Positions 56,130-64,000 of a stretch of DNA of 64,000 nt are shown here, piece after piece. The stretch is from Zingiber officinale. Lineage: Eukaryota > Streptophyta > Magnoliopsida > Zingiberales > Zingiberaceae. The position numbers and the translations under genes are program-made. Location of the stretch: assembly GCF_018446385.1 (NCBI RefSeq), contig NC_055990.1, positions 137,404,996 to 137,468,995 on the forward strand, read 5' to 3'. A model generated the notes under the pieces. It searched no databases. It was not told the origin of the DNA and saw only the letters and a list, made by a program, of their open reading frames with translations. Every line of letters starts with the position of its first letter. Position 1 is the stretch's first letter.

Positions 56130-57165
56130 AAATAAGAAAAAGAATTAGATGTAAGAAAGTTGAATGTGAGAAAAAAATATGATGAGAGAGAATAATGAAA
56201 GAGAAAGTATGATGAGAGAGAAATATGATGGGAAAAAATAAAGAGAGAAAAAGTGTGATAGAGAAAATGAGGAAAGAGAGTGTGATGAGAAAGAGCATGT
56301 GGAACTACCACATCAACGACCCCCCTAGAGCATGTCCCACGGAAATGGAGGGAAGTGTGATGAGAGAGAACATGCTGGCAAAAGACGAATACGCTCGCCC
56401 CCAGCGCCCCTACCAACCCGTCCTAGGGCCAACATGGAGGAGGTAAATCACGGTCGACTACTAGCTTTTGGAATAGTGACTAGCATATAAGGAAGACATT
56501 TATCTCGGCTTTGCCGAGATTCGAACCCCAGATCTCATGGTGGCAATACCTCATGTGCTAGCCACTAGACCATCCCGAGGGGTCTGTGATGAGAGAGAGC
56601 ATGATGAGAGAGGATGATGAGAGAGAAAATATGATAGGAGAGAAAGTAATGAAGAGATAAAAAGTATGATGAGAGAAAAATAAGAAGAGAGAGTGTCTGC
56701 TGCTTGGAGAAATTAAGGAGAGAGAAAGTATTATGCGAGAGAAAATGTGATGAGAAAAAAAGATGAAAAAGAGTATGATGGAAGAGAAAGCATGGTAAAA
56801 GAGGATGAGGAGAGAGAAAGTATAATAAGAGATGATGAAGAGAGAGAAAATAAGAAGAGAGAATATGATGGAAGAGATTAAGGAGAGAGGATGTATGATG
56901 AGAGAGAAACTGTGATAAGAAAAAATGATGAAAGTGAGTGTGATCAAAGAGAAAAAGCATGACGAGAGGATGAAGAGAGAGAAAGTATGATGGGAGAGAA
57001 TGAAGAGAGAGAAAGTGTGATAAGAGAAAATGAGGAGAGAGAGTGTATGATGAGAGAGACTGAGGAGAGAGAAAGTGTGATATAGAATGAGGAGAGAAAA
57101 AGTGGGATGAGAGAGAACAAGGAGTGAAAAAGTGATATGAAAGAAAAATTGAACAAAGATATTAA
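56130..57165. repeat. GA-rich degenerate minisatellite
   Basis: Irregular repeats of GATGAGAGAGAAAGTATGAT and shorter variants, almost purely purine on the + strand; interrupted by the SINE at 56375-56583 and by about 50 bp of unrelated sequence at 56295-56345. Confidence 0.85.
56375..56583 (-). mobile_element. tRNA-derived SINE, Au-like
   Basis: The minus strand starts near 56583 with CCCCTCGGGATGGTCTAGTGG (split here: A box TGGTCTAGTGGC at 56561-56572), then the B box GGTTCGAATCTCG at 56515-56527, and a body with GTGATTTACCTCCTCCATGT and TGGCCCTAGGACGGGTTGG, ending in a short T run. This matches my memory of the angiosperm Au SINE. Flanks TGTGATGAGAGAGAACATG and TGTGATGAGAGAGAGCATG differ at one base and may be the TSD, although the host repeat makes this ambiguous. 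No tRNA cloverleaf can be drawn, so it is not a tRNA gene. Confidence 0.78.
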
Positions 57166-57359
57166 GGGTATTTTTTTTTTCAAAACTTAATTATCATTCT
57201 CATTCTTATCAAAATCTAGGAGTGGAGGTGGATTTTATTAAAATCTAAATTTTTTTGTTTCATTTCAAAATTTTAATTTCATTCCCGTAAACTAAATATA
57301 AAATTTGAGATTAAATCTATTCCCTTATTCCTAAACCCGTAAACTAAATGCCACCTTAT

Positions 57360-58030
57360 TTCAAGAAGTTGGGATCATTTATTCTTTCCTGCTTCATGAA
57401 AATAGATTATAAATGAATCTTGTGCTCAGCCGTGTGCTAGCCTATTCAAATTACATGCACAAAATTAGAATATAGTGAAGATACCCTTTATATACTAGGA
57501 GATAGAGTGTCTACTAAACGAATATCCAAAAAATTTTCTTGAAAAGGATGCTACCTATTGCTGCCTTTCTTGGATTGAGAATTCATTTTCAGAGCTTATG
57601 CTCATACAATCTTGGCAGTATAGTGAGTTGTTCTAAAGCATAGTCCAGTTAGTCACTATATGATAGATTTATAAAAATAGATAAGGATTGATTCCCAATA
57701 AAATCAACGAAAATATCCTTCCATATAATGATATGCTCGATTTCCTGATATGTCTCTCTATAGATGGCTATGGGACAAGACGTGTGGGGAAGTCCGGAAT
57801 ACCTTCTTAAAAATTGGAAACATAGTTCTCATTGTTATTTATAATTGTTTGTTTGAATCGAGTAAGCACATGTAACTCTTATTTTTTGAATGGTTAGAAA
57901 GCTCGGGAATCTCAACAAGGTATATTATCTTGTTGAAAATATCTTTCAAATTTTAGTATATTTTCTACTATAAATTTTAGGTTAAATTTATATTAGCCTT
58001 CAGTTTTCTCTTCTATTCATTAATGTGAAG
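57360..58030. other. Unannotated region
   Basis: AT-rich, with no ORF or repeat recognised. It marks the truncated left end of element H. Confidence 0.4.
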
Positions 58031-58059
58031 CATGTGAGTTTTAATTTTTTTTTCCCAAG

Positions 58060-58980
58060 TTACCTTAAGGGCTTTCTTCTTCTTGAGATTCGAGCGCAGT
58101 CTTGTAGTGGCCCTTCTTGTTGTATCCAAAGCATGTCAAATTCTTGCTGTTTGAGTTAAAGGTGGAGTTGATCTTCTGCAAGTCCTTGTTGGTAAAGTTC
58201 TTCTTTCTCCCGGTGAACATTTTTCATACTAACTTCACCAAGTATTCTTCATCATCTGAGTCTGGGTTAGACTCAACTTTAGGTTCCGGCTTAGTCCTGG
58301 ATTTTTCTTTTGAAGTTCTTGCAACAAGAGCAATACCTTTCTCGATTTTAGTGTTAGTCTGTTCGTGTAGCTCCAATTCACAAAAAAGTTTATCTAATTT
58401 TAACTTGGACAGATTCCTCAAAATCTTATAGGCATCCACGATGGATGCCCACAGTGCATTTCGAGGAAATGCATTTAGAGCATCCCTTATTAGATCTCGG
58501 TTCTTCATTTGGTGGTTGATTATGTGAAGTCCATTGAGGATATCCTTTATCCTCGCGTGCAGCTGACTAGCAGTCTCACCTTCTTGTATTTTAACATTAA
58601 ATAATTTATTTAAAAATAAAATCCCTCTTCATTACCTTTGCGTCATTGGTTCCCTCATGCAGTTCTATGAGCTTGTCTCATAGTTCCTTTGCGTTCTCAT
58701 GTGGGCCAACGCAGTTCATCTCCTCCTTCGTTAGCCCGCACTAGATTGTGTTGAGGGCTTTGAAGTTGATCTGGGCCTTCTTCTTCATTTCTAGATTCCA
58801 ATTTTCTGGGTTTCTTGGAATTTCGGAGTTGTCGACGGGCGCCTTGTATCCTTTGGTGATGCTGAACCATTGGTCGAAGTCGGTCTTTAGATACACCTCC
58901 ATTCACCTCTTCCAGTAGGGGAAGTTGTCTCCTTTGAACAGGGGAGGACGAGCGGTATTGTATCCTTCAAGTTGGGTCAT
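58060..58980 (-). pseudogene. Decayed Gag of element H
   Basis: ATG at 58980 (MTQLEGYNTARPPLFKGDNF), then KTDFDQWFSITKGYKAPVDN, EGETASQLHARIKDILNGLH, RDALNAFPRNALWASIVDAY and a Lys/Glu linker. The knuckle region near 58100-58140 reads CFGYNKKGHYKTAL, with the second and fourth zinc ligands lost. Stops and frameshifts occur near 58595-58690. Very similar in order to the C Gag, and dead. Confidence 0.87.
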
Positions 58981-59217
58981 TTGAGTACTAAAAAGATAAG
59001 ACTAAAGAGGGTACCAAGACTTAGTCTTGGATTAGCAGAGTTTAAGAAATAATAAAATATCAAAGTGCTCGAGTGCACTACCTTCAGTTAAAATTGAACG
59101 AGAAAATATTATCTACATAGGTAAAGTTTTACTAATTCAAATTGAATACGAAAAATTGAAATTCGAGGAGAAAGCAAATCCCCCTGGCTTGATTGGTGGT
59201 TGCACCAATTCAGAGCA

Positions 59218-59237
59218 AAACTCATTCTGATACTACT
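59218..59237 (-). other. Primer-binding site of element H
   Basis: AGTAGTATCAGAATGAG after the LTR end GATCCAACA on the minus strand; an initiator-Met PBS with substitutions. Confidence 0.75.
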
Positions 59238-60529
59238 TGTTGGATCGATACGCATATGAGAGGGAGGGGGTGAATCATGTGATTTTTGAAAACTCATTTT
59301 CTCATTTTGAAATCAAAGTATACGCACCGGAAATTAAAAAAAACAACACAAGAAAACACAGATGGTTTTACTTGGCTCAAAACCTTCGACGACTCCTACT
59401 CCAAGACCCAGGTCCCACAAATCTATTGATGGGTAATCTACTAAAAACCGCTTCTGAGACCTCTGAAGAGAGAATCGAGTACAAAAAGATCGGAGAAGTT
59501 CAATAGATTGCACTTCCCGTTTGCAGAATTTAAGTACAAAAAATGTTACCAACACTTAGGGAATGAGGTAGCTTGTTCATGTGTCGATGTTGGTCTGCCA
59601 GCCATGATCAGAAGTCCTTGGAGTAGTCGTTAGGCACAACATCTTTGTAGCAGGAGTTCGGAGCAATCAGAACCTCAAATGGATGAGTAGTAGCTCGTAT
59701 ATGTGTTGTTCTATGAAGCTTCCTCAAAGGCTATGAAGCTTCCATAGCCTTGGAAGGTGCCTCTAATGGGATCAACTTTATTCTGAAGTTTGCTGCACCT
59801 TATGGTCGAAGCAGTCAAGTTTTATCCTTTGGAAGGTGCCTTCACTACTTGAAGGCACTTTTGGACACTGTTCATCCTAAGGCTTTTGTTCCTTTTTTGC
59901 CCTACAAAATGTGTTCGTCTAATAACTAAAACATCTATCGTGCAAAACAAAGTTAGCACTGTTAGAGTCAATTTGTAGCTAGGGGGTGAATAGCTCGTCG
60001 CGCTTCGGTTGCTTGCTTTGATGATGTTGTTGCACCGGAAAACACTCAAGCAACTCTTACAATGCTAACACAAGGGATTTACTTGGTATCCACCTCAAGA
60101 AAAGGTGACTAATCCAAGGATCTGGCCCTCACTCACTCATCCACTATGAAATAACTCCTTCTCGATAACTATCAGAGATGGTGAAGCCTCGTACAAGCTC
60201 ACACATAAAGATATACAAGAAGAAAGAAATACAAGCTAATACAATATCAAATCTTACAAGATTTACAGTGAATAAACCCTAGCTTGCTTTTCTTCTTGCT
60301 TGAATACGCCTCTTGACTTGCTTGGAAGTGCAACAACACTCCTCTTTAAGCCTCTAAGATCTGGTGTGTGCCGGTGAGCTCAGTGGAGAAGAACACTCTA
60401 GAGTCGGGGGGAAGAGCTGGCCAAAAACTGTGAGCAAACAATTACAAGAAGTGGAGAGTTAAAAGCTTTCAAATCGTTGCGAGGAAGATGACTTTAAACT
60501 CAACGTTTCCTTCGCAACAGTCACATCCC

Positions 60530-60860
60530 AATCGATTGGGGAGGCTTGAATCGATCGGCTGATCGATTCAGAGCACCTCTGTGCTCTGCTGGAAGCTGCC
60601 TGAATCGATTAACGGATTGATTCAGGCTTTCTCGCGATCACGCGAGAAAATAAACCACCCTCCAATCGATCGACCGATCAATTAGCGGTGTCCAATCGAT
60701 CGACTGATCGATTGGGTAGCATTCTGTGCTCATGATTTTGCTTCCTAATTGATCAATCGATCAATTAGGCCAGCCTTCAATCACATGCCACCTTCAATCG
60801 ATCGGTTGATCGATTGAATCACAGTTCAATCGATCGGCTGATCGATTGACCTTCCTTTGA
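60530..60860. repeat. CGATCG palindrome cluster in LTR I
   Basis: CCCAATCGATTGGG, GAATCGATCGGCTGATCGATTC, CAATCGATCGACTGATCGATTG, CTAATTGATCAATCGATCAATTAG and others; arms differ between units while each remains self-complementary. Confidence 0.87.
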
Positions 60861-60894
60861 CTTGCTTAACTCAAGTCCAAAGTTCCTAAACCCA

Positions 60895-61650
60895 ACATCC
60901 GATCAACCATAACCTGTTGGGACTTCTTCATACCTAGCATCCAATTAAGTTTGAACTACTGGGACTTCTTCACCAAGTATCCGGTCAACCCTTTAACCCA
61001 CTTGGACTTTTCTCCTCGTGCCAAGTGTCAGGTCAACCTTGACCCACTTGGACTTATCGTCTCGTGCCAAGCATCTGATTCTCCATAACCCACTTGGACT
61101 TCCTTCCACTAGATATCCGGTCACCCTTAACCCATTTGTATTTCCTTGTGCCAAGTATTCGGTCACACCTTTGACCTACTTAGATTTTCCAACACTAGGT
61201 GTCCAGTCAACCTTGACCTATCTAGATTTCCACGTGTCTGGCTTCACTCACCAGGTCTTTGCATCTGCCTAACTTTACTCACTAGGACTTTCCATCTGCC
61301 TGACTTTACTCACCAAAACTTTCCATCTGCCTGACTTCACTCACCAGGACTTTTCCACTGCTTAGCTTCACTCACCAGGACTTTTACCTAGCTTCACTCA
61401 CTAGGATTTTCCCACTGCTCGACTTCACTCATCGGGACTTTCATCTAGCTTCACTCACTAGGATTTTCCCACTACCCGTCTTCACTCACCAGGACTTCCA
61501 CCTGTCTAGCTTCACTCACTAGGTCTTTGACCTGGTTTCACTCACCAGGATTTTTCAACTGCCTAGCTTCACTCACTAGATCTTTCACCTGCCTAACTTC
61601 CAGTTAGGACTTTCCCAGTCAAGTATCTAATTAAACCTCTGACCTACTTG
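60895..61650. repeat. Covarying hairpin array in LTR I
   Basis: CCAAGTGTC..GGTCAA/TTGACC..CACTTGG, then CTAGCTTCACTCACTAG, CTGGTTTCACTCACCAG and CCTAACTTCCAGTTAGG units, as in F but more diverged. Confidence 0.85.
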
Positions 61651-62029
61651 ACTCTTCTTCACATCTAACTGATCAGTCCTAGACTAGAGGGGAATTGTAT
61701 TAACAATCTCCCCAATCGAATGATTGCTCCTACAATTTTCATATATTGTCAAACATCGAAATCCAAACATCAAGATTCAAGCTTGAGCCAACTCAAGCTT
61801 AGTCAATCTGGTCAACCTTGACCTAAGGGATATTTCACCAACAAGCACAATTATAATAAGTGGTAGAAATTAGTTCCTGTCCTTCCATGACTAGGAACTA
61901 ATTAAGGTCTCAGTTTAGGGATCCAAAATGGTCCTAAACTGAACTGACGCCTACTGTTCCCTTAACCGGGACGCGTCTTCACTTAGTCACTCTCCTCTAA
62001 TGACTTACCTTTACTTACTAGTTTGCCAG

Positions 62030-62275
62030 TTGTCTGATCCGCAGACCCAACTGGAATTCCTTCCAGATATTTGGTCAGCCCATCGACCTATCTGGACTTT
62101 GCACCAGCTATCCGGTCAGCCCGTTGACCTAGCTGGACTTCACACCAGCTATTTAGTGGGCCCATTGACCTAGTTGGACTTTCTGCCAGATATTCGATCG
62201 GCCCATCGACCTATCTGGATATGGACTTCTCACCAGATATCTACTCGACCCGTTGACCTGTCTGGTTAACTCCTG
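62030..62275. repeat. About 50-bp tandem hairpin array in LTR H
   Basis: Five units, CCAGATA..GGTCAG/..GACC..TATCTGG and CCAGCTA..GGTCAG/..GACC..TAGCTGG. Where the left arm changes A to C, the right arm changes T to G. Confidence 0.87.
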
Positions 62276-62370
62276 CACATTTAGTAAAGTGGTTAGATCA
62301 TAATTATAACTAAACTTATTTGTCATTCATCAAAATCTAAGTTAGACCGTTAGTGCAAACTGTACCAACA

Positions 62371-62781
62371 TTGATTTCAACTTGAAAACCTTCCCTAGTT
62401 TTTTAGTTGGATCAGCGACCTAGGGTTTGCTCCTTTTCAGAACACGACCTCATCGTTGCTCCTCTGCAGTTGCTTACCTCAACCTACCTACCAAACATTG
62501 GTCCTCAAAACTTGTCTGGACTTTGCCGCTTAACATCATATCAGCTCACTAGGGCTTCCTGTCGATACCAGATCCTCCAAACCTATCGAGCTTCCTTGCT
62601 AAGTGTCGAGTCCTCTCGACCCACTTGGACTTCCTGCCTGGCTTCCATGATCTGCCAAGACTTTCCTAATTGAGAAAACATTCTGTACACTTAGTTAACT
62701 TGTTAGATTACAATAATACTTAACTTGAACCTTTGATAATATCAAAACTCAGGTTTGATTCTGGTGCACCATGCACCAACA
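62371..62781 (-). repeat. 3' LTR of element J, partial
   Basis: The minus strand starts TGTTGGTGCATGGTGCACCA at 62781 and is cut at 62370 by element H. It holds hairpins such as AAGTG-TCGAG/CTCGA-CACTT (about 62609-62630). The PPT to its right shows it is the 3' LTR of a minus-strand element. Confidence 0.78.
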
Positions 62782-62800
62782 ATCTCCCCATTTTTGATAT
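62782..62800 (-). other. Polypurine tract of element J
   Basis: The minus strand reads ATCAAAAATGGGGAGAT before the LTR tip; Sirevirus-type PPT with one substitution. Confidence 0.8.
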
Positions 62801-64000
62801 TTGGCAACTAAGGTTCACAATTAAGTTTATAACGCATGCAAATATATGTAAACAAACATTTTAACAACTTAATTCTCCCCCTGAGTTTGTGAACTCTCCC
62901 TGAATTCACTATCTCTCCCTTTTTGACACACATTAAAAATAGAAAAAAATATAAACAACAAGTTTGAAGTACACCAAGATTTAAGTTTTTGGAGTTAGAA
63001 AAATTTAAAACCAAAGATATATGAAAATATGATTTGAAAAGAGTTAGTTTTAAAAAGTTAACCAAGATTTTTAATAAATAAATTTGAATAGTAAACTTTT
63101 TAAAATATTTATAAATATATGATTGTTGAAAATATTTTAAGAATTTTGAAAATAAAAAATCTTTAACTAAAGACTGAGTTATGAAACTAGTTGTTTAGAA
63201 AATAAATTATTTTGTAAAGAGAATTTTGAATAAAAAATGTGAAGAAATTTTTTTTTTTTAAAAAAAATGGAGGAGTCTAAAAACATATGTGTAGAATTTT
63301 AAAGTTGAAAATTTAAGTTTAAAACAAGATAAATTTTGAAAAAGATAATTATACAATAAAATAACTTTTTAAATATTTAGAGAAAAAAATTTAAAATGTA
63401 AACATGTTAGTGTAAATCCAAATATTTGAAAATTTAAAAATGTAGATTCTGAAAATAGTTTGTAGAGATAAATTTTGAAAATGTTTGAAAATTTTGTGAA
63501 GATAAATTTAAAACAAAAGTGGGAAGATAAATTATGAAAAACATAAGTTTAAAGATTTAACTAACATAAAGAAAGAAAAATAAATTTTGAAATATGTGAA
63601 GAAGACATATTGAAAATATAAAATTGAAAATGCATTAAATTTTGAAAATCCAAAAAAAATTGAAAATTTGTAAAGAGGATAAAAAAATGAAGTTTGAATT
63701 TTCTTAGTCTTGAAATAATTTCAAAGTTGATATTTATGCTCCCCTTAAATTGATAATTACCTAAAATTCCAATCATGGTTTATAAAAACTAATAAAAATA
63801 TCCTTGTTATGAAATATTCAATGTTCATACCTAGTTGACTACCATAAAATAGTAGCTGCTGACTCAGGTTAGTCAATTTGAACTTTTAATTCCAACTAGT
63901 TTATTACTAGTTAGATTGCTCAAATTGATCAATGTATTTTGTTTAAAGCCTATATTTATAGCGATAAACTAAATTAAGCATATGAAATCTTAGGTTAAGT
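62801..64000 (-). other. AT-rich interior of element J, running off the window
   Basis: A/T-rich low-complexity DNA with TTTGAAAAT and AATTTTGAAA words, no pol similarity, like the interiors of B, C and F. A gag would be expected to the right of the window. The short minus-strand ORFs (62808-63065, 63561-63776) are compositional. Confidence 0.6.

Larger units (their letters stand above)
55938..57354. mobile_element. TIR element with GA-rich minisatellite body
   Basis: Termini GTGGCATTTGGTTT (55938) and, reversed, GTGGCATTTAGTTT (57354). Flanks CTTAA/CTTAT may be an imperfect TSD. The body has a (AGGAAT)n run at 55970-56007 and about 1 kb of GA-rich minisatellite. No transposase; superfamily not determined. 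Long minus-strand ORFs rich in Ser/Leu/His/Phe are translations of the GA repeat. Confidence 0.6.
59960..61843 (-). mobile_element. Sirevirus-like solo LTR I (F family)
   Basis: 1884 bp, minus orientation, with perfect TSD AGCAC at 59955-59959 and 61844-61848. It parallels the F LTR throughout: tip GGGGGTGAATAGCTCG, CGATCG palindrome cluster 60530-60860, hairpin array 60895-61650, end ...TCACCAACA. No PBS or PPT adjoins. Confidence 0.92.
58035..62370 (-). mobile_element. Truncated gag-containing Sirevirus-like element H
   Basis: The minus strand has 5' LTR (59238-62370, with solo LTR I inside), PBS and decayed gag, after which recognisable sequence stops near 58035. The 3' half and 3' LTR are missing. 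Its Gag and LTR are closest to those of element C (shared TAACTTTGTTTTG and GGTGCCTT motifs). Confidence 0.8.
59238..62370 (-). repeat. 5' LTR of element H, split by solo LTR I
   Basis: Pieces 59238-59959 and 61849-62370, about 1244 bp joined. The minus strand starts TGTTGGTACAGTTTGCAC and ends ...CGATCCAACA. The first part holds the hairpin array at 62030-62275; GGTGCC palindromes lie at 59750-59860. Confidence 0.82.

Noticed and set aside
56510..56583. Possible tRNA gene on the minus strand
   Set aside because: A and B boxes are present, but no cloverleaf or anticodon arm can be drawn, and the sequence continues into a SINE body.
56102..57183. Long minus-strand ORFs rich in Ser, Leu, His and Phe
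   Set aside because: They are translations of the GA-rich minisatellite, open in more than one frame.
1..64000. Endogenous pararetrovirus or other integrated virus
   Set aside because: All RT and integrase motifs seen are copia or gypsy in order and sequence; no movement protein, coat or pararetroviral RT signature was found.

Overview
This is nuclear DNA of a flowering plant, very probably a monocot with a repeat-rich genome. The order (perhaps Zingiberales) is only a guess from the style of the repeats. The window is almost wall-to-wall transposable elements, most nested inside each other. Exact target-site duplications (TSDs) allow many insertions to be bounded to the base. One convincing host gene is present: a two-exon CLE-peptide gene (CLE25/26-like) on the minus strand at 31759-32756. 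Neither exon is obvious as a simple ORF because the signal ends at a splice donor and the last 13 codons lie 740 bp away.

Layout. 1-20779: a decayed Sirevirus-like LTR (K) was split by a gag-only copia-type element (C, 1029-20261). C's 5' LTR was in turn hit by a gypsy/Tekay deletion derivative (A, 1261-9520, TSD AAAGA) and by a minus-strand gag-only element (B, 9864-13751, TSD TATTT). Its 3' LTR was hit by a hAT-like element (18063-19053). A second hAT-like element (20322-20757) sits in the tail of K. 21347-26291: a copia-type solo LTR (TSD AAAAC) with a gypsy solo LTR nested in it (22078-25212, TSD TCAAG). 26297-35396: the least repetitive part, with a copia RT scrap, a large inverted repeat, a GC-rich patch, the CLE gene and some unclassified repeat-like DNA.

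35397 to about 54800: a decayed PIF/Harbinger transposon (transposase left, Myb/NAM-like ORF1 right, both minus) is split by a Ty1/copia Tork-like element D (37020-53627, minus). D itself carries a solo LTR (39558-40955, TSD GATTT), a young gag-only element F (42260-49957, TSD ATTAG, intact 590-residue Gag) and another solo LTR (50927-52204, TSD GCTTC/GCTTT). 55938-57354: a TIR element with a GA-rich minisatellite that hosts an Au-like SINE. 58060-64000: a truncated gag-only element H whose 5' LTR carries a solo LTR (I, 59960-61843, TSD AGCAC), next to the 3' LTR and AT-rich interior of a further element J that runs out of the window.

Main biological observation: elements B, C, F, H and probably J look like one assemblage of LTR elements that encode only a Sirevirus-type Gag (TR-GAG-like) and must depend on pol from elsewhere. 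Their LTRs, and those of solo LTRs K, E, I and 39558-40955, share one plan despite different sequences: an array of short hairpins whose arms covary around constant loops, then a cluster of perfect palindromes (GGCGCC, CGATCG or GGTCGACC based, by family), then a TATA box, then the leader. This structure-conserved, sequence-divergent LTR module is the feature I would follow up first.
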